Part shown: positions 47,008 to 54,634 of the stretch, piece by piece | Position numbering within the stretch: position 1 is the stretch's first letter | Layout: every line of letters starts with the position of its first letter | NCBI RefSeq assembly: GCF_000012825.1 | Contig: NC_009614.1 | Span: 4,898,001-4,962,000, forward strand | DNA from: Phocaeicola vulgatus ATCC 8482 | Lineage (GTDB): Bacteria > Bacteroidota > Bacteroidia > Bacteroidales > Bacteroidaceae | Direction of reading: 5' to 3' | DNA length: 64,000 nt | The notes under the pieces: model-generated | Database searches by the model: none | Told to the model about the DNA's origin: nothing | The model's input: the letters and a program-made list of their open reading frames with translations, nothing else | Position numbers and translations under genes: made by a program

Positions 47008-47043
47008 TAGAGACATTTACTGAATATCCCTATATAAAATAAA

Positions 47044-47068
47044 AAGAAGCGGTATTCTACCGCTTCTT
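47044..47068 (-). terminator. Terminator of the tRNA-Thr gene
   Basis: An 11-bp perfect stem, AAGAAGCGGTA against TACCGCTTCTT with a 3-nt loop, lies just beyond the tRNA 3' end and is followed on the - strand by TTTATTTTATA. Confidence 0.8.
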
Positions 47069-47069
47069 G

Positions 47070-47142
47070 AGCCGAAACCGGGACTCGAACCCGGGACCTA
47101 TTCATTACGAATGAATTGCTCTACCAACTGAGCCATTTCGGC
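47070..47142 (-). tRNA. tRNA-Thr(CGT)
   Basis: The - strand folds into a normal 73-nt cloverleaf. The acceptor stem is GCCGAAA with TTTCGGC, the D-arm contains GCTCAGTTGGTAGAGC, and the anticodon stem ATTCA/TGAAT encloses TTCGTAA, giving anticodon CGT for the Thr codon ACG. The T-arm is CCGGG-TTCGAGT-CCCGG, and the discriminator base is T. The CCA end is not encoded (the gene is followed by CAAG). A -7 box lies about 46 bp upstream and a terminator directly downstream. It sits beside an IS and gene fragments, a common place for integration. Confidence 0.95.
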
Positions 47143-47187
47143 AACTGTTTTTTCTGCAATATCGGGTGCTTTTCTGAAAAAGCGTTG

Positions 47188-47195
47188 CAAATATA
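47188..47195 (-). promoter_or_regulatory. -7 box for tRNA-Thr
   Basis: On the - strand this reads TATATTTG, matching TAnnTTTG, 46 bp before the tRNA 5' end at 47142. Confidence 0.45.
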
Positions 47196-47278
47196 TATCT
47201 TTCTTTCGAAATAAAGAAACTAAAAGCGGATAATTTTTCAGTTATCCGATTTTGTTATGTCAATTGATGCCGGATTTA

Positions 47279-47392
47279 TTAGTAGGCTTCTTCATGTATC
47301 CCTTTCATGGCCCATCCGCTTGGTTCGTTTATGTTCTTGAAAGCGGTATCCCACGTAAGAGCTTCAACGGTAGAATTGTTTTCTTTTATGTA
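47279..47392 (-). pseudogene. Orphan 3' end of a second asnB
   Basis: The - strand encodes 31 residues, from STVEALTWDTAFKN through EPSGWAMKGIHEEAY, and then stops at TAA (47281-47279). Aligned with the C-terminus of AsnB (encoded just before 44596), 24 of 31 residues are the same. Upstream the frame stays open for only six more codons before a TGA, and nothing else of asnB is present. It is therefore the tail of a deleted paralogue, in the opposite orientation to asnB and about 2.7 kb from its stop. The remainder of the 47143-47503 gap shows no gene. Confidence 0.8.
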
Positions 47393-47503
47393 AAGATTAT
47401 AACATCAAGGCGTAAAAACTATTTTACACTAATTGCTCTCCTCATCAAACACCCGTGATATACTGAAATTTACCCACTCCATACCCAAACAATTCAATAT
47501 CCG

Positions 47504-49810
47504 TCAAAGTTTGATGGTCTTTACCTTACCCGGAATGATGGTCAGATGCACCGTTCCATCCTTTTCTATCTCCACCTTCTGATATCTGGCCTCCACCACC
47601 ACTTTTCCATCCAGTGCCATCACCCCCCACTGGCAGGCATTCCCTTCAAAAGCACAATAACCGCCTACAGGAATACAGATATTCCGGTAACAAGGAGGCA
47701 CTACGATACGATCTCCCCATTTCAGCCCCCACTTCATCCCCATCCGGAAAGGAAGGACATCTTTTATTTCCTCCAGCCTCTTCCGCCTTTTCTCTTCCTC
47801 ATTCTGTTGCCGTTCCCGCTGTACGCTCTCCGCACGCCGCCCGGCTTCCTTCCTCAGACCTTCCACCACGGAGGCAAAATCCGCTTCGCCCGCCTTAGGA
47901 GCATTACAAGCTATATACCGCTTCCCCTTTCCTTTCTCCACATGATAATAGTTTCCTTCCCCGTCCATCACCACAATGCTCCGATCCGCCAAACAACCAC
48001 AACACCAGTACACCTCTTCATCATCCCCTTCCAGCACGCAGGCGAAGACATCAAATATAGTAGACCACACAGGATTAACTAGCCGGCAAGACTTCGGAAC
48101 ACGGTAATCCGGTATCTTCAAGTAGAAACCATAAAAACAAAGACTGTCTTTGTGCAAACCATGCATAGAGGCATACGCCTTCCGCGTGCGGCTATGGAAA
48201 GTCTCCCCCACCCGCAGCAGCTCTATGCCGCCGTATGAAAAAACCACCGGCCTCTCCTGATAAGTTCTGTTTGTCTTCAAATCGGTATAACAGTCACTCC
48301 CATCCTCTTTGGTGACAGAAAGAAGTTCTCCCTTCAGGAATCTCAATCTCCGGCAGCGGTCTGTTACCATCAGGGGAGTTCCGGAATCATCCACCACTCC
48401 TGTCCGGCCGTCCTCAAAACGGACAGCAGCCCGGTTTGCACAAATATCAAATACTTCCCGGTATTGAGGAATCACTGTGATTTTGTTCCCGCACCTCAAG
48501 CCCCACAAACCACTCTGCCGGTCATGACAGGCTTTCAAAGCAGTCCGTTGCTCCCCACCGACCGGACCACCTCCTCCCAAACAAATCAAATCCCCTTTCC
48601 GAATAGCATCCAGCAGACAGTTGTGTGTCATCACAATTTCCAGTCCTTCATTCTGTTTGCTATCTTCCGATAGAGAGCAAGACACAGACAGCCCGCTGTT
48701 CTCCATCCGTGTCCAGGGCTGAGCATTTCCCGCCATCCGTCCTTCGAACATCGCCTCCCAGTCACGGTCACGGACAGGCAGACCGAATATCCGGTGCAAG
48801 CCCACATTATCTATCAGCATACATGATTCCTTATTATCCGACTTCCGCAGCCCCCGTCCCACCTGTTGCAGGTATTTCGCCAACGAAAGCGTGGGACGTG
48901 CCAGCTGCACGAACTCCACATCGGGACAGTCAAAACCTTCGGAAAAAATATCCACATTGACCAACACGCTGATCTTTCCCCGCCTGAAATCCTCTACCAG
49001 TTCCTTGCGTTCCAGAGCGGGGGTCCTGCTGTCGATAGCAACAGACTCCACGCCATGCAGGCTGTAATAAGCCGCAATCTGTCGGGCGTGTGCGATGCTC
49101 ACGGCATAGACTATCCCTTTCTTCCCAGCGGCATATCGACGGACGCTCTCATACAATTGGCGGATACCGGTTTCCCGGTTCAGCACCGCATTCATTTCCT
49201 TCACCTGGTAATCCCCGTCCGCACCCCGCTTCTTCAACGAGTCAACCAGCCGCTGTTCCCTGCTGTTCGCACGGATGGACACATAGTCAAAGGACGACAA
49301 CCAGCCCCTCCCGATAAATTCCGCAATACTCCATGAGGTAATCAGGGTATCAAACAAATCCGTGAATCCTTTGCGGTTCAGCCGACAGGGGGTAGCGGTC
49401 ATACCCAATTTCCTCGCCTCCGGATAACTCTTCCAAAGCTCCCGATAAGTTTCTGCCAGGGCATGATGTGCCTCGTCAATAACAATCAAATCCGGCTGTC
49501 CGTTCACAATCTTCCGGTTTCGTGACAACCACTGGATGGACATCACCCTCACACTTCCGTCCTCCCTCCCCATTCCATAACGGGAAACCGTCTCCTCTAT
49601 CTGCTCCACCAGTTCCCGACGATGCGCCACAATCCATACCCGGCTACCGGAACCACACAAGAACTCCCTCACTATGGCAGCCAGCAGGTGTGTCTTTCCC
49701 GTGCCTGTAGGCATCTGTACCATCACACTCCGGTGAAGCTCCCACTCTTCAAAGAGCCTGAGCTTCATCTCCTGCTGGTAGTCACGAAGACAATCGTTCT
49801 TGCAATACAT
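47504..49810 (-). CDS. DEAD/DEAH-box helicase with C-terminal WG-like repeats
   Basis: This is a superfamily 2 helicase of 768 residues from the ATG at 49810, or 784 from 49858; neither start has a ribosome binding site. The first half has Walker A (MPTGTGKTHLLAAI), DEAH (VIDEAHHALAE), motif III-like GMTATPCR and the second RecA domain with NVDIFSEGFDCPD and QQVGRGLRKSD. From about residue 420 on, short WG-type repeats appear: GLWGLRCGNKITVIPQY, GLKWGDRIVVPPCY and QWGVMALDGKVVVEARYQ. A charged coiled segment (QRERQQNEEEKRRKRLEEIK) separates them. ATP-dependent nucleic acid remodelling is likely. The WG repeats may bind a partner; the role is unknown, with defence or repair possible. Confidence 0.85.
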   Translation of the reverse strand: MYCKNDCLRDYQQEMKLRLFEEWELHRSVMVQMPTGTGKTHLLAAIVREFLCGSGSRVWIVAHRRELVEQIEETVSRYGMGREDGSVRVMSIQWLSRNRKIVNGQPDLIVIDEAHHALAETYRELWKSYPEARKLGMTATPCRLNRKGFTDLFDTLITSWSIAEFIGRGWLSSFDYVSIRANSREQRLVDSLKKRGADGDYQVKEMNAVLNRETGIRQLYESVRRYAAGKKGIVYAVSIAHARQIAAYYSLHGVESVAIDSRTPALERKELVEDFRRGKISVLVNVDIFSEGFDCPDVEFVQLARPTLSLAKYLQQVGRGLRKSDNKESCMLIDNVGLHRIFGLPVRDRDWEAMFEGRMAGNAQPWTRMENSGLSVSCSLSEDSKQNEGLEIVMTHNCLLDAIRKGDLICLGGGGPVGGEQRTALKACHDRQSGLWGLRCGNKITVIPQYREVFDICANRAAVRFEDGRTGVVDDSGTPLMVTDRCRRLRFLKGELLSVTKEDGSDCYTDLKTNRTYQERPVVFSYGGIELLRVGETFHSRTRKAYASMHGLHKDSLCFYGFYLKIPDYRVPKSCRLVNPVWSTIFDVFACVLEGDDEEVYWCCGCLADRSIVVMDGEGNYYHVEKGKGKRYIACNAPKAGEADFASVVEGLRKEAGRRAESVQRERQQNEEEKRRKRLEEIKDVLPFRMGMKWGLKWGDRIVVPPCYRNICIPVGGYCAFEGNACQWGVMALDGKVVVEARYQKVEIEKDGTVHLTIIPGKVKTIKL

Positions 49811-50124
49811 TATACGGATGCCAGTCGCTACCGACAACAAAAACAAGGAAGGCCGCATACGTTATCGCATACAGCCTATATAAATTATAAATATTTTATC
49901 TTTACAAAGAGCTTATAATATCGTCTATTCTTCTATGATCCAATCACTCAAAGTATGGTTTTCCGAGTCAAAGTTTAAACCTATCTTCATCACGAGAAGT
50001 CCGCAGAGAACAAAGCGTTCGGCCCACATACATTCCCCAAAAGTGATTGCACGCCATGTTCCATTTCACACGGGAGATGGCTTTTTACGTTTTTTTTAGA
50101 TGCTAACAACAAACTACAGAATAA

Positions 50125-50529
50125 CTATTCGCCCTTGAATACGATTAGCTTTTCCATATCTTGAATAAATTGAAATGTCTTGTCAATATAAGGTATGACC
50201 TCATCCTCTGTTGCATCATACAAATCATCATAATCGCCAGATTGCCGTAATTCAAATAAACGGGACAGCAAACGACCATAACTTTTATCTAAAAGACCTT
50301 TTACTACAAACCGAGTACCTATCAAGTGAATCATACCACTGTGAAAACAAGATGCAAGACCCTTATCCAACAATAATGCAGAAGCCATATGAAATGCCAA
50401 ATAATAAAAGCGGTTACCTACCAAGTTCCAAAAGCCCAATTTCGCAACTTCTTTTGCCTCGTTCAAATTACCGTAAGACTTTTGTATCCGATAATTTATA
50501 ATCGCTTTTTTCTCATCAACACTCAGCAT
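50125..50529 (-). CDS. HEPN-domain protein, putative toxin of an MNT/HEPN pair
   Basis: The 134-residue all-helical protein fits the HEPN family PF05168. Helix 2 carries NRFYYLAFHMASALLL, which holds Arg40 and His47 in the R-x6-H arrangement and the family YYxxFH block. In related MNT/HEPN systems the HEPN partner is an RNase toxin and the nucleotidyltransferase silences it by modifying a tyrosine. Its start overlaps the end of the nucleotidyltransferase gene by 7 bp, so the two are translationally coupled. The order is antitoxin first, then toxin. A non-toxic, substrate-carrying role for HEPN is the alternative. Confidence 0.78.
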   Translation of the reverse strand: MLSVDEKKAIINYRIQKSYGNLNEAKEVAKLGFWNLVGNRFYYLAFHMASALLLDKGLASCFHSGMIHLIGTRFVVKGLLDKSYGRLLSRLFELRQSGDYDDLYDATEDEVIPYIDKTFQFIQDMEKLIVFKGE

Positions 50530-50846
50530 AGTACAATCCCGTCTTGTTCCACATTTTTATAAAAGAGAGAAAAATTTCGTTTCAGCCAATCTTTTAAAGT
50601 ATACATTATAGGATGAATCTCCACATCAATTTTCCAGTCCAATTCAAATAAAGGATAAACATACTTATCGTGATCTGCTTCTTCTAATTTTTCTTTATCA
50701 AGAAGAATCAATATATCCCAATCCGAATCCTCGCGGGCATCGTTACGAACCTGAGAACCCAAAAGTACCACTCTTGCACCTGTAGGCATAACCTGCGCTA
50801 TGACTTCCTTAATTGCATATAATATTTCTTCTTTTTGCTTCATCAT
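50523..50846 (-). CDS. Minimal nucleotidyltransferase (MNT) domain protein, putative antitoxin
   Basis: From the ATG at 50846 this is 107 residues, a typical MNT length. The Pol-beta fold motif is VVLLGSQVRNDAREDSDWDI, with GS followed by the metal-binding DWD, and a third acidic residue lies in WKIDVEIHP. It should transfer nucleotides from ATP, probably to the HEPN protein encoded by the overlapping gene. The same frame is open for 97 codons further upstream (to 51137) but begins at a TTG and does not look like this family, so the ATG was chosen. Confidence 0.8.
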   Translation of the reverse strand: MMKQKEEILYAIKEVIAQVMPTGARVVLLGSQVRNDAREDSDWDILILLDKEKLEEADHDKYVYPLFELDWKIDVEIHPIMYTLKDWLKRNFSLFYKNVEQDGIVLC

Positions 50847-51333
50847 CACAAATAGCTTTTTGTAAAGATAACAAAAAAAATCAGAAACAAAAAGCAAGTA
50901 TATCCTTTTACCCTTTATTTCTTCAACACCCAACATAAACATCCAACCAGCACGCAGTCCGCCTCTTTGTTTAGAGGATAGTTCTTCTGATTTATTTGGG
51001 ATAAAGCGCAGCACCAAGTATTCCGTAGTTTTTTCAATGGCAAGTCCTTTAAAAAGGTCTTTTTTCCCGGCTAAATAGCTATGCAGCAGGAGGTCAGCAA
51101 CGACTTGCCGAAACGATGGGGATGGTTCAGAAAACAATATTTGGAGGTACCGTGGCCATCTATATATAAGGTAGTTTTCCTTTCTGACTATTTCAATCCA
51201 TCTATCTTTCTACCAACTTAGAAAAAGAAAGTTTGAACAAAGGATTTTTTTTTAATCTCTCACAATCCTCTTTTAACTGTATCTCACAATAGAAGCATAT
51301 CCCAAACAACGGATATGCTTCATAAAAGACCTA
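50847..51333 (-). other. Gene-poor stretch upstream of the MNT gene
   Basis: This 487-bp stretch holds the 97-codon open frame in phase with the MNT gene (50847-51137). It encodes sequence such as LVLRFIPNKSEELSS and LRAGWMFMLGVEEIKG, which I do not recognise. It could be a decayed 3' end of another gene or an accidental frame. No promoter match was found in it, and 51138-51333 shows nothing. Confidence 0.4.
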
Positions 51334-51657
51334 TTAAATCCTCCACAAAGCAAACAATACATAATTGAATAATATACTTTCCCGCTGTTCAAAACGGCTT
51401 TTAGCCAATTGCTCCACAAGTTCTTCAGGCAATTTCCATTCTTCCTTTATTTCATTCTTAATAACATCACGATAGATATTAGGAAAAACTGTATTTTCCT
51501 GACGGTTTAATAAACCATGTACCACATCCTTATAATAATCACTGCAAATGCCTCTCATCACCCGACTTATGATCATCTTTTCTACAACATGAGACTTCAT
51601 GTTGCGATAAAATGAAACATGTATGTTATCAAAGTCTTGTTGAAATAGAATCGACAT
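51334..51657 (-). CDS. Small hypothetical protein at the end of the polysaccharide operon
   Basis: The 107-residue protein is not recognised. It is predicted mostly helical, charged, has no signal peptide or membrane helix, and ends FNYVLFALWRI. It lies 20 bp after the YjbH-like gene on the same strand, so it probably belongs to the same transcript. With the AT-rich base composition of its neighbours it appears to have arrived with the capsule block. It could be a real small protein or a remnant. Confidence 0.5.
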   Translation of the reverse strand: MSILFQQDFDNIHVSFYRNMKSHVVEKMIISRVMRGICSDYYKDVVHGLLNRQENTVFPNIYRDVIKNEIKEEWKLPEELVEQLAKSRFEQRESILFNYVLFALWRI

Positions 51658-51677
51658 GGGTATTTTTTTTCAAAAAG

Positions 51678-52490
51678 TTATTTCAAATGAAGTTTGAAGA
51701 CCAAACCGCCGGAAAAATATTTATAGCGGTTCAACTCTACTACGGCGTTGATGTAGTCTTTCCAGAAGCTGTACTCAAAACCACAATTTATCGATTTGCT
51801 ATCATATTCTGCCATCAGATTCAAGTTATTTACCGCTTTGTTGATAAAGGAAATCGGGGACAGAGAGAATCGGAAATTGGCACCGATAGCGGGACCATTT
51901 AACGGATAGTCCTTCCGCCTGTTATAAACATATGCTAAATGAACACCTAGCTCTCCCATATTCTTAAATGCCAAATGTTTAGTTGCGACAATGAAATAGC
52001 GGTTCCAAAATCCATTACCTGTCCCCTTCGGATTTGAAAAGTTTGTACTACTGTCATCACCGGGGCGTGTCGTAACATCATTGGAACCAATAACAATTGC
52101 CGGCATATATTTCCACCATTGTCCCTCTTTCAATAAACGTAAGCGAACAGAAAAGTTTCTATCCTGATTTACGAACTTGCCATACGTGGACGGAACCCAG
52201 AATCCACACCCATAAACAGGATCGCATTTCATAGCCTTATGAAGTGTACAATCGTAAGCTACCTCCAGCCATGGAAAAAGAGTGATATTGATATAGTAGT
52301 TCAAAGTATTGTATGTCCATCGTGCTGGTGTGGCATGTTTTTCCAAAAATCCACCACCAAACATAAATGTTTTGTCACGCTGCATTTCGGCTGTAGGCAT
52401 ATTGAGGAGTCCTGTTGTTCCTGTTGTAAACTGGGCGTATAAACTCATATAGACTAATGTCCCGACAAGAATAAGAAGTATTTTTCTCAT
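51678..52490 (-). CDS. YjbH-like outer membrane exopolysaccharide protein
   Basis: The 270-residue precursor has a signal peptide (MRKILLILVGTLVYMSLYAQ) and then FTTGTTGLLNMPTAEMQRD, the GLLNMPTA block of the YjbH family of exopolysaccharide outer membrane proteins. The rest alternates polar and hydrophobic residues in beta strands and ends YKYFSGGLVFKLHLK. It is much shorter than the Escherichia coli YjbH (about 700 residues), as usual for Bacteroides versions. It lies 5 bp after the epimerase gene. A role in polymer secretion or in anchoring the polymer to the outer membrane is inferred from family and context. Confidence 0.75.
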   Translation of the reverse strand: MRKILLILVGTLVYMSLYAQFTTGTTGLLNMPTAEMQRDKTFMFGGGFLEKHATPARWTYNTLNYYINITLFPWLEVAYDCTLHKAMKCDPVYGCGFWVPSTYGKFVNQDRNFSVRLRLLKEGQWWKYMPAIVIGSNDVTTRPGDDSSTNFSNPKGTGNGFWNRYFIVATKHLAFKNMGELGVHLAYVYNRRKDYPLNGPAIGANFRFSLSPISFINKAVNNLNLMAEYDSKSINCGFEYSFWKDYINAVVELNRYKYFSGGLVFKLHLK

Positions 52491-52495
52491 TTAAT

Positions 52496-53512
52496 TTATT
52501 TCAGATAAAGATTGTCATTATCTTTATACCAATCAGCTATCGCTTCCTCAAAAGAATAATGGAATTTGTATCCTGAAGCTGAAAGCTTTTTCCCACAAAT
52601 ATTCGTAGATATCATCAGTTTTTTCACACGGGCAGGACAAATTCCCATGGGTGCGCCCAAACAACCAATTACTGTGGCAACCGGCATCAGCACCCATGCG
52701 GGTATCAATGGTACCACCTTTTTCAAATCTGTCACTTTCTTCATTGTTTCCACTATCTGTTCAATAGTATAAGCCGGCTCAAAAGTGCAGTTATATAATT
52801 CCACTCCCTGTTCATGATGTTCCAATCTATATAGCATAAAACGGACTAACTCCTTCACATAAATACATGCCTTTACAGTATCCTTTCTTCCGGGATATAT
52901 AAATTTTCCGCCACGTATTCCCCAATAAAGACGAGTGAAGTTTCCATTTTCCCCTTTACCGAATACCACACCCGGACGAACGATCGTCAATTGTCTTTCT
53001 GCCTGATTCCTAGCTTGCCAAATCATGTGAATCTTTTCAGCAACCAATTTTGATATTCCATAAGGAGTATTAGGAGTAGGAACTGTAGTTTCTTCCTTCA
53101 ATTCTTCCGCTGCACCATATGGAGCAATGGAGGAAGTGAATACAATTTTCTTTATTCCATACTTTTCCGCAAAAGCCGTCACATTCTCTGCACCAAGAAC
53201 ATTTGTTTCAAAGTAGGCATAATCAGGATGTCCCGGAGTACGATGTACGGCAGCAAAATTAAAGATAACATCATCAGCCGTAACATTTACCCCTTCAAGC
53301 ACAATAGGCTTGCGAACATCACAGCGAATGAATGTTGAAGCCAATTTTTGCCCCTTGCGCAATGCAGGCTTATAATCCTCCACACTAGGCAACGGTGTAC
53401 CCGGCTCTACTATATCAAGATTATATACATTACATTCAGGGTGCAATTCTTGGAGAAGGTTGGTCAGGTGAGTACCTATAAAGCCAGTCCCACCTGTTAT
53501 AAAATAGTTCAT
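52496..53512 (-). CDS. NAD-dependent sugar epimerase/dehydratase
   Basis: The 338-residue protein from the ATG at 53512 (an in-frame TTG at 53518 is the alternative) is an extended short-chain dehydrogenase. The Rossmann motif is ITGGTGFIGTHL and the catalytic residues are Ser in FTSSIAPYG and Y-x3-K in PYGISKLVAEK. A late hydrophobic segment (PAWVLMPVATVIGCLGAPMG) is unusual for soluble epimerases and hints at membrane association. It lies 6 bp after a glycosyltransferase gene. It probably makes or modifies a nucleotide sugar or a lipid-linked sugar for the surface polymer. Confidence 0.8.
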   Translation of the reverse strand: MNYFITGGTGFIGTHLTNLLQELHPECNVYNLDIVEPGTPLPSVEDYKPALRKGQKLASTFIRCDVRKPIVLEGVNVTADDVIFNFAAVHRTPGHPDYAYFETNVLGAENVTAFAEKYGIKKIVFTSSIAPYGAAEELKEETTVPTPNTPYGISKLVAEKIHMIWQARNQAERQLTIVRPGVVFGKGENGNFTRLYWGIRGGKFIYPGRKDTVKACIYVKELVRFMLYRLEHHEQGVELYNCTFEPAYTIEQIVETMKKVTDLKKVVPLIPAWVLMPVATVIGCLGAPMGICPARVKKLMISTNICGKKLSASGYKFHYSFEEAIADWYKDNDNLYLK

Positions 53513-53518
53513 ACTCAA

Positions 53519-54634
53519 TTATTTATTAAATTCTTTATATTTCTCCTCTACAAATTCTTTTATTTCCCTTTTAAACCGTTCCTCTGAAAATCTTTCTGCC
53601 CAACTACGGCAATCCTCATATTTGAAAGGAGCACTCCCCATCGTTTCAAACTCTTTCACTGCATTTACTATGGCATCGGCCGTCTGCTCATAAAAAAACA
53701 TTCCGGTTTTTCCATCACAGACCGTTTCCAATGAACCTCCATGTCCATAAGCTATCACAGGAGTACCACAGGCTTCAGCCTCTATAGGAATCATACCGAA
53801 ATCTTCATCTGCTGCAAAAATAAAAGCTTTGGCATGTTGCATCTTCTCTTTCAGCAAATTAAAAGGTTGATAACCCATCACTGTAATATTTTCATTGGCC
53901 AATTCTTTATAATTCTTCAAATTCGGTCCTCCTCCAATCACGATCAATTTCTTATCGGGCATCCTATTGAAGGCTTCAATGATGATGTCTATCTTCTTAT
54001 ATGCTACAAGTCTGCTACTCGCTAAATAGTAATTCTGTTTATCATTGCAATATTCAAAGTTAGAAATATCAATATTAGGGTGAATCGTCACAGAGTTCCT
54101 GCGATAAGTTTCTTTGATGCGCCTTCCCACATAATCTGAATTACTGATAAAATAATCCACACGAAAGCTGGAAAGCATATCCCACTTCCTGATATTGTGT
54201 AGCATATACCTTACAAGCCAGCTCTTGAATCCTTCAGCCAAATTTGCTTCTTCCAAATATTCGTTATACATATCCCATACATAACGAACTGGAGAATGAC
54301 AATAACAAATATGTAACTGGTCGGCTTTTGTCAGTACTCCTTTTGCCACCGCGTGACTTGAAGATATAATCACATCATATCCCCGCAAATCAAATTGTTC
54401 TATTGCAAAAGGAAACAATGGAAGATAAGCCCGATGCTTCTTTGTCCCCAAAGGCATCTTTTGAATAAAAGATGTATGTACTTTTTTCCAATCAATTCCT
54501 AATTCATCACAGACTTCTTTCTTGGCTACTAACGTAAATATATCTGCATTTGGAAACACATCAGCTATAGCTTTGACTACTTTGTCGGAACCTCCAACGG
54601 TTACTAACCATTCTTGAATAATCGCTACTTTCAT
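53519..54634 (-). CDS. Family 4 glycosyltransferase
   Basis: The 371-residue GT-B enzyme starts MKVAIIQEWLVTVGGSDKVV, the glycine-rich acceptor loop common in mannosyl/rhamnosyl transferases of GT4. It continues with ICYCHSPVRYVWDMY, YYLASSRLVAYKKIDIII and the E-x7-E motif in EDFGMIPIEAEACGTPVIA. No membrane helix is seen. Its start overlaps the stop of the next upstream glycosyltransferase by 4 bp. It adds one sugar to the lipid-linked repeat unit; the sugar is unknown. Confidence 0.87.
   Translation of the reverse strand: MKVAIIQEWLVTVGGSDKVVKAIADVFPNADIFTLVAKKEVCDELGIDWKKVHTSFIQKMPLGTKKHRAYLPLFPFAIEQFDLRGYDVIISSSHAVAKGVLTKADQLHICYCHSPVRYVWDMYNEYLEEANLAEGFKSWLVRYMLHNIRKWDMLSSFRVDYFISNSDYVGRRIKETYRRNSVTIHPNIDISNFEYCNDKQNYYLASSRLVAYKKIDIIIEAFNRMPDKKLIVIGGGPNLKNYKELANENITVMGYQPFNLLKEKMQHAKAFIFAADEDFGMIPIEAEACGTPVIAYGHGGSLETVCDGKTGMFFYEQTADAIVNAVKEFETMGSAPFKYEDCRSWAERFSEERFKREIKEFVEEKYKEFNK

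Larger units (their letters stand above)
45436..47012 (+). mobile_element. Insertion sequence with DDE transposase (ends tentative)
   Basis: The transposase gene at 45492-46850 is flanked by possible terminal inverted repeats: AAAATAAGAT at 45442-45451 faces ATCTTATTTT at 46997-47006. That gives an element of about 1.6 kb, a plausible size for this transposase class. The repeats are short and no target duplication was found, so the ends are a guess. A terminator hairpin (46956-46998) lies near the right end, and an inner CCCCCG/CGGGGG palindrome lies near the left end (45436-45470). Confidence 0.45.

Noticed and set aside
49935-50099. 54-codon + strand frame between the helicase and HEPN genes
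   Set aside because: No ribosome site or promoter box, basic low-complexity content, and no similarity I recognise; 49859-50124 is treated as intergenic.
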